Assembly (NCBI RefSeq): GCF_003149085.1
Contig: NZ_QGDT01000003.1
Span: 186,001 to 250,000 of the forward strand
Length of the DNA stretch: 64,000 nucleotides
Source: Dyadobacter jejuensis
Lineage (GTDB): Bacteria; Bacteroidota; Bacteroidia; Cytophagales; Spirosomataceae
Direction of reading: 5' to 3'
Shown: positions 1-7,890 of the stretch, in pieces
Numbering within the stretch: the first letter of the stretch is position 1
Layout of the letters: each line of letters opens with the position of its first letter
Translations under genes and position numbers: made by a program
The notes under the pieces: generated by a model
The model's database searches: none
What the model was told of the DNA's origin: nothing
The model's input: the letters and a program-made list of their open reading frames with translations, nothing else

Positions 1-58
1 CATGCGTATTGACCCATTCTGTCGCCTGATGCTCGCCCACTTCTTCTTGTTGCTTCAT
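1..58 (-). CDS. Possible N-terminal fragment of a gene leaving the left edge
   Basis: An ATG at 56-58 on the minus strand opens a frame that stays free of stops to the window edge. It gives 19 residues that begin MKQQEEVGEHQATEW. The piece is hydrophilic and has no signal peptide. It is too short for any family call, and it could be chance because only 58 bases are visible. Confidence 0.35.
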   Translation of the reverse strand, partial: MKQQEEVGEHQATEWVNTH

Positions 59-608
59 AAAAGATATTTGTCAGTTCTATTATTCTTGCCTTCTGTTCTA
101 TAAAGATATGGGAGGCCTAGTTTGGACGTTTATATAACTAAATGGCCACTTATTTTTGTAGATAGTTTGTCGGATCTCCCCCCTAAATCTATCGAAATTA
201 GTCTGTTTGGCAATGATATATGGCTAATTTTATGGCTAGGACTTCCTGGGAATATGCCCTATACTGGTATTTAGTGCCGGAGAAAATCATATCCTAGAGG
301 TTAAAATTTTTAAAAATAAAGGAATTTGACAGGCTCATTTATATGCTATTATGCTTACTGGTCTTTTTAAAATTAGGATTTTATTAGATTGAATAATACC
401 TAAATTTGATTTTGGATCCGATTTCCACCTAATTGCCCTATTTAGGACGATTGAGTAATACAATCCTTACAAGAGCTGCCAATTTTTTTTTTTTTTTGTT
501 TAAAAAGGACTCTTTATAAGAAGTTGTGATGCAAGTGTTAAAACCCGCTTTCCTTCAAGAGTCGGAATGATCTAAACTATCATTTAATTCATTTTAAAAA
601 TCCAATAT
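59..608. other. AT-rich gene-free stretch with a T15 run
   Basis: No frame here looks coding on either strand. The stretch lies between a possible leftward gene and the rightward sulfurtransferase, so it probably carries divergent control signals. A TAnnTTTG box (TAAATTTG) is at 401-408, but no clear TTG partner stands at the usual distance. A run of 15 T at 483-497 lies about 110 bases before the sulfurtransferase start. No RNA gene was recognised. Confidence 0.6.
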
Positions 609-1448
609 ATGACTATCATTACTGCAGTAGAGGTTGCGTCACTTAGTGCCAGCGGAGACACCATTCTTATAGATGCGCGAGGGGGCAAAGATGCCCATGA
701 ACGTTATTTGAAGGGGCATCTGCTAGGTGCACGCTTCGTCGACTTGGACGCAGACCTTAGTAATGTCGGCAGCGACGCCTCAGAGGGGGGAAGGCATCCC
801 TTGCCAAACATCCAAGATTTTACTCGCTTATTATCCAAGTTAGGGATCGATCCGTCGGTGAAGGTAATGGTATATGACGATAAAAACGGGGCCATGGCTG
901 CCGCACGATTTTGGTGGATGCTCAAAGCGCTCGGGCATCCTTCTGTCATGTTGGTGAGTGGTGGGTTAGCAGCTTTGATTCAGGCGGGTCTACCAATTAC
1001 TACCGATGAACCCGAACCATTAACCGACTTCCTTGAATATGAGGCTACTGGCTGGAACCTTCCTTTGGTAACGATGGAAGAAGTAGCCGCCGCCGCTGAG
1101 TCGACCGATCAATTGGTGATCGATGTTCGGGAGGCATACCGCTATAACGGGGAGAGTGAACCGATCGATTTGGTGGCTGGCCATATTCCCGGGGCGGTAA
1201 ACGTTCCTTTTTCCGAAAATCTGGATGAGAATGGGTTGTATTTGCCTTCGGATGTTCTAAAACAAAAATATCAGGAAGTCCTTGGCGACAAGGATCCCAA
1301 TAAAGTGATCGTACACTGTGGATCGGGAGTTACCGCTTGCCATACGCTGGCCGCCCTCGAAGATGCGGGGATGGTTGGAGCCCGGCTGTATGTCGGTTCC
1401 TGGAGTGAATGGTCGAGAAATGATAATCCAATGATTACCAAAGAATAG
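609..1448 (+). CDS. Sulfurtransferase (thiosulfate/3-mercaptopyruvate type, two rhodanese domains)
   Basis: This 279-residue protein has the tandem rhodanese layout of the TST/MST family. The N-terminal domain (about 1-130) is inactive, and the C-terminal domain (about 155-275) carries the active loop CGSGVTA with the sulfur-accepting cysteine at residue 237. That loop is the one typical of 3-mercaptopyruvate sulfurtransferases. Such enzymes move sulfane sulfur from thiosulfate or mercaptopyruvate to cyanide or thiols in the cytoplasm. No signal peptide is present. It is transcribed alone and ends against a convergent DinB-like gene. The exact donor cannot be settled from sequence. Confidence 0.9.
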   Translation: MTIITAVEVASLSASGDTILIDARGGKDAHERYLKGHLLGARFVDLDADLSNVGSDASEGGRHPLPNIQDFTRLLSKLGIDPSVKVMVYDDKNGAMAAARFWWMLKALGHPSVMLVSGGLAALIQAGLPITTDEPEPLTDFLEYEATGWNLPLVTMEEVAAAAESTDQLVIDVREAYRYNGESEPIDLVAGHIPGAVNVPFSENLDENGLYLPSDVLKQKYQEVLGDKDPNKVIVHCGSGVTACHTLAALEDAGMVGARLYVGSWSEWSRNDNPMITKE

Positions 1449-1482
1449 GAGGGTGGGGAGCGTCCCAGCCCTCCCTATTCTA
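1443..1482. terminator. Hairpin between convergent genes
   Basis: The arms AGAATAGG/CCTATTCT continue into AGGG/CCCT with one bulged base and then TGGGA/TCCCA. The hairpin begins within the stop region of the sulfurtransferase and faces the convergent gene that ends at 1485. There is no clean T tract, so termination is inferred from position and symmetry. Confidence 0.4.
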
Positions 1483-1484
1483 GG

Positions 1485-1943
1485 TTACACACCAAATTGT
1501 GTAAGATGGTGATTGAGGTGCTTATAAAACATATTATTCCATTCGTGGACACTTAGCACGCCGAAGGAATGCGATTCTTTTTGGTCGAAGTGCTCGGCTC
1601 CTAATTGTTGTGTTTTACGCAGAAATTCGATCAACCTCGCTTTTTCGGCTTCAAAGTTCCGTTCATCGGTGATCATAAAATCGGGAGCCGTTCTACTGTT
1701 ACGGGGGTAGGGCTTCTCGTTTACAACTGCGTTTTTGACAAAGTTCTTTAAGATGAATTTCATAAATGCATTCGGCTTTTTGTGTTTTGAGTCGAATACA
1801 TATTCATAGGTGACGCAACAATGGGCGAGCATCTGACCCACGTTCATCTTCCCCCAAGTGGGTGTTGTAGCAGGGGTAAGGTGTTCGATGCGACCGATTA
1901 ATGAATCGGTCACCTCCTTAGTAAAAATATTCGGTAAGGCCAT
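1485..1943 (-). CDS. DUF1569 / DinB-like protein
   Basis: The protein has 152 residues and is cytoplasmic. It resembles DUF1569 proteins, a branch of the DinB-like four-helix fold. The visible support is an N-terminal WGKMNVGQMLAHC segment with a histidine, and a C-terminal YKHLNHHLTQFG segment of the kind that supplies metal ligands in DinB-type proteins. Members have been linked loosely to stress or thiol metabolism, but no reaction is known. It sits 38 bases upstream of the esterase gene on the same strand, so the two may be cotranscribed. The family call is from pattern only. Confidence 0.7.
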   Translation of the reverse strand: MALPNIFTKEVTDSLIGRIEHLTPATTPTWGKMNVGQMLAHCCVTYEYVFDSKHKKPNAFMKFILKNFVKNAVVNEKPYPRNSRTAPDFMITDERNFEAEKARLIEFLRKTQQLGAEHFDQKESHSFGVLSVHEWNNMFYKHLNHHLTQFGV

Positions 1944-1981
1944 AGCTAGTTGGTTAAGTATGCGGTATAGATTGAAGTCGT

Positions 1982-2815
1982 TTAGCGATCCATTTTACTG
2001 AAATAATTACGCATAAATAGGAATTGGTATTGGACTGCATTCTTCCAATAAGGCCAGGTGTGTCCTCCAGGACGGCTTATAAAATCGTGAGGGATGTTTC
2101 GATACAGCAGCTGCCGATGAAGCTCTTGGTTAACGGAATAAAAGAAATCGTCTGTTCCGCAGTCGATGATGAGCGCTAATGAGTTGGGGGTCAATAGATG
2201 GAGTTGATTCATGACCGTATATTTTTCCCAGTCGCTAGGGTTTTGCGCATAGGTACCTAATCGCTTCGCCATTTCCCAGTTTTTGGGGAAAGGCCTGATG
2301 TCCACCCCTCCGCTCATACTTCCGGCCACGCCAAATACATCTTGGTGTCGGATAGCCAAAAATAAGGCCCCATGGCCCCCCATACTCAGACCCGTGATGC
2401 CACGCCCATTGGGTTGGGCTATGGTTTTGTAATGCTGGTCGATGTATGGGACGAGTTCTTTGCTGATATATGTTTCATATTGCCAGTTCTGGTCTTTGGG
2501 ACTATCCCAATACCAACTAGAGACATTGCCATCGGGACAAACAATAATCATGTTGTGGAGGTCGGCGGCTGTTTCAAAGCCTTTTCCCTTTTTGAGCCAA
2601 CCATCATACCGGTCTCCATAGCCATGCAATAGATATACAACTGGCAGAGGGCCTTGTAGGGACTGATAGTCGTTAGGAGTAATCACAACCGCTTTGATGG
2701 TTTTCTTCATAACGGTACTATAGGTTTGTACCGTATCGATTTGTGCGGCTCTGGCTAAGTTTAGGATGAAAAAAAAACTGTGTAGGGTTAGGGTAAAGTG
2801 TTTTCTGAAGGTCAT
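1982..2815 (-). CDS. Secreted esterase of the esterase D / antigen 85-like family
   Basis: This 277-residue alpha/beta hydrolase starts with a signal peptide ending near LARA (residue about 23). PVVYLLHGYGD forms the oxyanion region. The nucleophile serine lies in GLSMGGHGA (about residue 144), an Asp follows in IIDCGTDDFF, and the last His is in RPGGHTWPYW. This is the layout of feruloyl/acetyl esterases and S-formylglutathione hydrolase-like enzymes. Because it is exported, a role on acylated polysaccharides or other extracellular esters is more likely than formaldehyde detoxification. Substrate unknown. Confidence 0.85.
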   Translation of the reverse strand: MTFRKHFTLTLHSFFFILNLARAAQIDTVQTYSTVMKKTIKAVVITPNDYQSLQGPLPVVYLLHGYGDRYDGWLKKGKGFETAADLHNMIIVCPDGNVSSWYWDSPKDQNWQYETYISKELVPYIDQHYKTIAQPNGRGITGLSMGGHGALFLAIRHQDVFGVAGSMSGGVDIRPFPKNWEMAKRLGTYAQNPSDWEKYTVMNQLHLLTPNSLALIIDCGTDDFFYSVNQELHRQLLYRNIPHDFISRPGGHTWPYWKNAVQYQFLFMRNYFSKMDR

Positions 2816-2976
2816 GGAGTTAGTAAAATCTTAATGAATCGAATTTGAACCTTAATATTAAACAATTTCAAACAATAGTCGGGAAGTAAATTTTTTATTT
2901 TAATTGCTTTGAATGGTCAGGTTACTATTTTTTTATGCCATCTGGTATGCTCATCCTAAATCAATCTAATGTTATT

Positions 2977-4074
2977 ATGAACAAGGTATCTTTATGTTGG
3001 ACCACTTATTTATTATGTTTCACGCTGCTAACCTCCTGTACGGCCAAGTCGGGTGAAGGACAACAAGGCGGGCAAGAACAGGAAGTCGTCGAACAGCCAT
3101 ATGACAAATATATGGTACAATATAAGGGGACCGAAGGTCCTGGACTCGGCAAAAATATTGTCTTTGTAGCCTCCGATCATGAGTACCGCAGTGAAGAAAC
3201 ATTGCCAGAGCTAGCCAAGATTTTATCCAAGCGCTATGGTTTTAACTGTACCGTATTATTTGGTTTGGACGAGGAGGGGTATATATTACCAGGGAGCTCC
3301 AATCTTAAAGGCTTGTCGTTATTAAAAAATGCCGACTTGCTCTTTTTGTTTACTCGATTTGCTCATTTTGACTCAGAGGAACTTCAGTATATCGACGACT
3401 ATATACATGCAGGAAAGCCTATTGTAGCCCTAAGGACGGCTACCCATGCTTTTGACAAAATCACAGATCCCAAATGGGAGCATTATAACTGGAACTATAA
3501 GGGAGAAAAAAAGGAATGGAAAGATGGCTTCGGTGAATATATACTAGGTGAAACCTGGGTGTCGCATTATGGTAAAAACCATGCCCAATCCTCTCGATTG
3601 ATTCCAGAAAAAGGACAAGAGGCCAATCCAATATTAACGGGGGTAAAGGATATGTGGGTGCAGTCAGGAGGATATACTGCTGAGCCCCATGGGGAGGTCA
3701 TTGCTAGGGGAGAGGTGCTGAATGGTATGAGCCAAGATGCCGCCGCCGACCCTAACAAGGAGTTATTGCCCGTGGCCTGGTCAAGGGAGTATACCCTCGA
3801 AGATGGAGCCAGTGGGAGAGTATTCACTACCACCCACGGTGCCTCAGAAGATATCTTAAATCCAGGATTCCGTCGAATGCTTTTAAACGCCGCCTTATGG
3901 GCCATGGAAATGGAAAAGGATATTAAGGCCGACAATAATATTGAACTTGTGGGGCCCTATCAGCCTACCCAGTTTAATTTTAAGGGCTATAAAGCCAAGG
4001 TAAAGCCAGCCGATTTGGCGGGGTGGGACTCGCTGATCATGCCGGGCGAGGTATTTGAAAAGAAAGTAAAATAA
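2977..4074 (+). CDS. ThuA-like lipoprotein (trehalose-utilization family)
   Basis: The chosen start is the ATG at 2977, because it places a clean lipoprotein signal (FTLLTSC) at the N-terminus. An upstream ATG at 2935 would add 14 unlikely residues. After the lipid cysteine comes a ThuA domain, a class I glutamine amidotransferase-like fold: GKNIVFVASDHEYRSEE opens the domain, LFLFTRFAHFDSEEL follows, and a histidine-containing THAFDKI segment comes next. ThuA proteins were named from a rhizobial trehalose/maltitol catabolic locus, and their chemistry remains poorly defined. Export as a lipoprotein suggests action in the periplasm or at the outer membrane. Confidence 0.85.
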   Translation: MNKVSLCWTTYLLCFTLLTSCTAKSGEGQQGGQEQEVVEQPYDKYMVQYKGTEGPGLGKNIVFVASDHEYRSEETLPELAKILSKRYGFNCTVLFGLDEEGYILPGSSNLKGLSLLKNADLLFLFTRFAHFDSEELQYIDDYIHAGKPIVALRTATHAFDKITDPKWEHYNWNYKGEKKEWKDGFGEYILGETWVSHYGKNHAQSSRLIPEKGQEANPILTGVKDMWVQSGGYTAEPHGEVIARGEVLNGMSQDAAADPNKELLPVAWSREYTLEDGASGRVFTTTHGASEDILNPGFRRMLLNAALWAMEMEKDIKADNNIELVGPYQPTQFNFKGYKAKVKPADLAGWDSLIMPGEVFEKKVK

Positions 4075-4078
4075 AAAA

Positions 4079-4115
4079 AGCAGCCTCCTGGCCAACACCA
4101 GGAGGCTGCTTTTTT
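4079..4115. terminator. Strong bidirectional terminator
   Basis: A perfect 13-bp stem (4079-4091 with 4098-4110) has a 6-base loop, a preceding A run and a following T run. It serves the ThuA-like gene on the plus strand and, read the other way, the end of the ergothioneine operon. The egtD stop codon at 4114 lies in the T run. Confidence 0.9.
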
Positions 4116-5082
4116 ACAAACGTACCCAAAGGCTATCAGCAAAATAGTGCTTGCAGTCCAAGAAGTTTTTCTCTACCGAAAATCCATTCTGATCGGCCAT
4201 GTCTTCGATTTGGGTCAGGGTGTATTTTTTTGATAACTCGGTCCAAATTAACTCATGCGCCTTAAAATTGTAATATTTGTCCAGGGCTTGGCTGTATACC
4301 TTTTGGTCTTTTAGGCTTACCAAATAACTCCTTACTTCGCCTGAAACGGGATCGTAATGACAGTAAAAATCGAATTGACTAAGTTGGAAATTGGCTTCTA
4401 GCTCCCGGTTTAGACGGTTGAGCAAATTCATATTGAATGCCTTGGTAATGCCGTGGGGGTCGTCGTAAGCCAACTGTATAGTACCAGGGTTTTTTTGTAA
4501 ATCCATGCCTATCAGCAGCTTATCGCCGGGGTTCATCGCCTCGTTGAAGTGCATTAGCAGCACATTAGCCGCCTTGTCGGGGTAATTGCCAATATTACTT
4601 CCCAGAAATAAAAATAGGCTAGGAAGTCCCATGGCGGCTATTTGATCCATCATACTGAAATAATCACCTACCAACGGAGCTATTTTTAGCTGAGGTAGGG
4701 CTTCTTGCATATTTCGTTTAAGATCGTCGATCGCCTGAGCAGATATATCCACTGGGATATAGGTAAACTCTTTATTGCCTGCTAAAAGCGTTTTAAGCAA
4801 TTGCCTGGTCTTTATTCCATCACCTGCTCCCAGTTCTACTATATTAAAAGGCTTGTCAAATGCCAAGGCATCGACTATTTGTCCACTTTGCATGGCTAAT
4901 ATCTCGAACTCGGCATCGGTAGGGTAGTACTCTGGCATATGCATGATCTGTTGAAACAGCATACTGCCATGATCGTCGTACAGGTATTTGGAGGCTACAT
5001 ATTTGTTTTTAGTGCTGAGTCCTAAGTCCAAGTCAATGGCTGCTTCGGTGGGAGCGAGTCGCTGGGTGATATTTGCATTCAT
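4114..5082 (-). CDS. egtD: L-histidine N-alpha-methyltransferase EgtD
   Basis: EgtD uses three SAM to turn histidine into hercynine, the first step of ergothioneine synthesis. I chose the ATG at 5082, giving 322 residues, nearly the length of mycobacterial EgtD (321). The frame is open up to 5178, but that part overlaps egtB and lacks similarity. The SAM-binding motif ELGAGDG is at 83-89 and GSNIGNYP at 161-168. Residues I recall as histidine-binding in mycobacterial EgtD (N166, Y206, E282, S284) fall on the same residues and numbers here, which supports histidine as substrate. It is the last gene of a six-gene operon, 62 bases after egtB, and ends at a strong terminator. Confidence 0.95.
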   Translation of the reverse strand: MNANITQRLAPTEAAIDLDLGLSTKNKYVASKYLYDDHGSMLFQQIMHMPEYYPTDAEFEILAMQSGQIVDALAFDKPFNIVELGAGDGIKTRQLLKTLLAGNKEFTYIPVDISAQAIDDLKRNMQEALPQLKIAPLVGDYFSMMDQIAAMGLPSLFLFLGSNIGNYPDKAANVLLMHFNEAMNPGDKLLIGMDLQKNPGTIQLAYDDPHGITKAFNMNLLNRLNRELEANFQLSQFDFYCHYDPVSGEVRSYLVSLKDQKVYSQALDKYYNFKAHELIWTELSKKYTLTQIEDMADQNGFSVEKNFLDCKHYFADSLWVRL

Positions 5083-5144
5083 AAGAGTCGTGTTGAAGAT
5101 GAATTGGGCTTGCCAACAGAGCTGGCATGTGGATCGTATTTGGT

Positions 5145-6329
5145 TTATTGGGCGAGCCTTAACCCGGTAAATTGCCACCGGTGATGGGCGTGAAAGAAGT
5201 TTCGGTAGGTGGCTCGGCTATGCCCTTCGGAGGTAGCCGATGATGCCCCCCGGAGGACCATTTGATTGACCATGAATTTGCCATTGTACTCCCCAACCGC
5301 TCCAGGGGCCTTCTCAAAGCCTGGGTATGCCAGATAAGCGCTGTTGGTCCATTCCCAGCGTTTTCCCCATTCCAGATGTTTCGACGCTACCTCCCATTCA
5401 AATTCCGTAGGGAGCCTCTTCCCCGCCCATTGAGCAAATGCCGAAGCTTCATAGTAGTTGATGTGGGTGAGTACCGTATTGGGGTCCACTTCTTTTAAAC
5501 CGGCAAGGGTATAATGAAACCATTTGCCTTCCATTTTATGCCAATAGAGTGGCGCCTCGACCTTATTTTCGTTTAACCACGACCACCCTTCGTCCAGCCA
5601 TAAGTTAAAGTCGGAGTATCCTCCCGCCTCCATAAACGATAAATACTCACCGTTTGTAACGAGTTGGTTGGCTATTTGAAAAGAAGGAAGATACACCTTA
5701 TGCTTTCCTAGCTCATTGTCGAAGCAGAACCCATTGCCTTGATGTCCTATTTCGTATAGCCCTTCTTCTAAAGATAGATATCCGGGCTTTCCGTCTTCTC
5801 GGGGATGAAACTGGGCAGCTGGGTCATAAACTGGAAAGGTTGGGTTATGACCTAAGGTGTACTTGATATCGGTCAGCATGAGTTCCTGATGTTGTTGCTC
5901 GTGCTGTAAGCCCAGTTCAAGTAGGTTCAATACCGCTGGGGCCGTGGAGTGGAGCAGAAGCTGCCGAATGCCTTGGTCTACATGAGCCCTATAATCATAA
6001 ACCTCCACTACGCCGGGGCGTGTAATGTTGCCTCTGTTAGCTCTAAAGAGGCGTTTGCCCACATTATTATAGTAGCTATTAAATAAAAAGCCGAAATCTT
6101 CATGGAATGCGCAGTATCCCTGAAGATATGGTTTTAATATAAAGGTTTCAAAAAACCAACTCGTATGCGCCAGGTGCCATTTGGCCGGACTTATAAACGG
6201 TACTGGCTGGGGAATATAATCCTCAACTTGAAGTGGTTTGCATATTTCTATCGATCGATTGCGAACCTTATAAAAATATTCGATTGGGTCTACCGATAGT
6301 AGTTCTTGTTCATAATTTTTGATTTCCAT
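5145..6329 (-). CDS. egtB: EgtB-type sulfoxide synthase (iron-dependent)
   Basis: EgtB joins a thiol donor (gamma-glutamylcysteine or cysteine) to hercynine with oxygen, forming a sulfoxide. The 394-residue protein has a DinB-like N-terminal domain with the expected iron ligands in WHLAHTSWFFE (H55) and LQHEQQHQEL (H143, H147). An FGE-sulfatase-like domain (about 185-394) holds NGEYLSFMEAGGY, KRLPTEFEWEVA and a C-terminal TGLRLAQ. There is no fused methyltransferase domain, so it is not OvoA. It starts 7 bases after the permease gene and leads into egtD. Which thiol donor it uses cannot be read from the sequence. Confidence 0.93.
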   Translation of the reverse strand: MEIKNYEQELLSVDPIEYFYKVRNRSIEICKPLQVEDYIPQPVPFISPAKWHLAHTSWFFETFILKPYLQGYCAFHEDFGFLFNSYYNNVGKRLFRANRGNITRPGVVEVYDYRAHVDQGIRQLLLHSTAPAVLNLLELGLQHEQQHQELMLTDIKYTLGHNPTFPVYDPAAQFHPREDGKPGYLSLEEGLYEIGHQGNGFCFDNELGKHKVYLPSFQIANQLVTNGEYLSFMEAGGYSDFNLWLDEGWSWLNENKVEAPLYWHKMEGKWFHYTLAGLKEVDPNTVLTHINYYEASAFAQWAGKRLPTEFEWEVASKHLEWGKRWEWTNSAYLAYPGFEKAPGAVGEYNGKFMVNQMVLRGASSATSEGHSRATYRNFFHAHHRWQFTGLRLAQ

Positions 6330-6336
6330 CTGTAAT

Positions 6337-7890
6337 TCAATTGTAATGAAGGTCTGAGATCTTTTTTATTTTTAAATGAGATGCTTGTTCTCGTCGCATC
6401 ATAAGGGCGTAAGCATTATTAAAACCAATGGGTTTAAGCCATTTTAACTCAAACCGATCGTCAAATTCCTTGGCAACATAATTGAAAACCCGCTGAGGCT
6501 GAGCACCAAGCTGGGCTACCTGGCTGGGACTCGCTTGCAATAGTACCAAAAGTCCCGTGCCAGTATATTCGGGGTACATGTCAATTTCATTGTGAACCAA
6601 GGCATCAAAGCAAATTTTGGTACCACCGAGTCCGGTTTTGGTATCTACCTTGAGGGTCGTGTACCCTTCAATTAGCATTTTATACATATTGATCAGCAGA
6701 TACTGTTCTCCAAAAATTTTGGAGCCGATCCTAATCGTCTCAGTTCCCGATTGCTGCGGAGGGCGGTATAGATTCGTGCGTTCCAAAAAGTCTTTGGCAA
6801 CAATAGCCGGTCTTATCTTCTGGTAGTCGACCTGATAGTTGAGCTCGGTCATTATGGAATCATTGATATGTCCTGAGAGCATTTCCAGCACAGGTTCTAT
6901 TTCTGGATATTTCTCCAGAACATCGTTTCTGACTAGCATAGAAGCCTGATAGGGTGGAAATATCCCTTTATCATCTTCCAGAGTTACCAGGTTGAAAGCC
7001 TTGAGCCGGCCATCGGTACTGTATCCGCTGATGATATCGAGTTGCTCTTGGAATGCCGCCTTGTACATAATGGCGTCGCTGATCACGACAGTTGGTATCT
7101 TAAAGCCATACTGCTGTTTTAATCCCAAATATCCATCTTGCCGACCCATAAATTCAGGAGTGAATCCGGCTAGCATATCAATATTGGACTGCTGACGTAC
7201 GTAGGTGGTAGATATGGGAATCAGGAAGAGAAACAGGACGATTCCTGCCCCACCCAAACGACTCTGTTGGGCACGCTGTAGTAAGGCAAGTGACATGTCG
7301 AAGGCAATCGCCAAAAGGGCCGCGGGTATGGCGCCTGCGAGTATCATATGGCTATTGTTGAGGGCGATTCCCCCGAATATAAATTCGCCTAAGCCGCCTG
7401 CCGCTATATAGGCTGCCAGGGTAGCCACCCCCACGTTGATCACCGCCGCAGTACGCACTCCAGCGAGTATGACGGGCATAGCCAATGGAAGCTGTACCCG
7501 CAGTAAGATTTGCCAGGAGGTCATCCCCAGTGCGCGGGAGGCTTCGGTGATGGCCGGGTCTACCCCTCCAATACCCGTATAAGTGTTGCGGATGATGGGT
7601 AGAAGGGCATATAAGAATAAGGCGGTAATCGCCGGAACGGCCCCAATTCCGAGTAGCGGGATCATGACACCCAGTAAGGCAATGCTCGGAATCGTTTGCA
7701 TGATACCGGCTATCCCCAACACTATTTTGGCCCAAGAGGGTCTGTTCACGATCCAGATTCCTAAGGGTAGGCCTATCAGGATGGCCAATAGTAGGGAGGA
7801 GCTCGTCAGTCCAATATGAGTCAGGGTTTGCTCCCCTATTTTATCCGCTTGTAGACTAAGGAAAGTCCAAAAACTTTCTTGCTCATCCAT
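6337..7890 (-). CDS. ABC permease fused to a substrate-binding domain; probable ergothioneine importer (EgtU-like)
   Basis: Residues 1-225 form an OpuC-type permease with several membrane helices and the EAA loop (EASRALGMTSWQILL, from 116). Residues 231-517 form an OpuC/ProX-like binding domain. Its motifs come in swapped order: TPEFMGRQDG (244), YSTDGRL (290), LEDDKGIFPPY (304) and LNYQVD (350) precede IRIGSK (386), GLGGT (420), MYPEYTGT (438), GFNNAYAL (489) and ISDL (511). In ordinary family members the second set comes first. The architecture matches EgtU, the permease-binding protein fusion that imports ergothioneine in pneumococcus and Helicobacter. It overlaps the ATPase gene by 8 bases and precedes egtB by 7. 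The alternative substrate is glycine betaine or choline. Confidence 0.85.
   Translation of the reverse strand: MDEQESFWTFLSLQADKIGEQTLTHIGLTSSSLLLAILIGLPLGIWIVNRPSWAKIVLGIAGIMQTIPSIALLGVMIPLLGIGAVPAITALFLYALLPIIRNTYTGIGGVDPAITEASRALGMTSWQILLRVQLPLAMPVILAGVRTAAVINVGVATLAAYIAAGGLGEFIFGGIALNNSHMILAGAIPAALLAIAFDMSLALLQRAQQSRLGGAGIVLFLFLIPISTTYVRQQSNIDMLAGFTPEFMGRQDGYLGLKQQYGFKIPTVVISDAIMYKAAFQEQLDIISGYSTDGRLKAFNLVTLEDDKGIFPPYQASMLVRNDVLEKYPEIEPVLEMLSGHINDSIMTELNYQVDYQKIRPAIVAKDFLERTNLYRPPQQSGTETIRIGSKIFGEQYLLINMYKMLIEGYTTLKVDTKTGLGGTKICFDALVHNEIDMYPEYTGTGLLVLLQASPSQVAQLGAQPQRVFNYVAKEFDDRFELKWLKPIGFNNAYALMMRREQASHLKIKKISDLHYN

Noticed and set aside
326..352. A sigma70-like promoter (TTGACA ... TATTAT)
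   Set aside because: The spacing is 15 bases, which is poor, and Bacteroidota use a different promoter consensus. In AT-rich DNA such a match is expected by chance.
5145..6329. Call the sulfoxide synthase OvoA (ovothiol)
   Set aside because: OvoA carries a fused C-terminal methyltransferase domain. This protein ends after the FGE-like domain, and a separate EgtD with histidine-specific residues follows.
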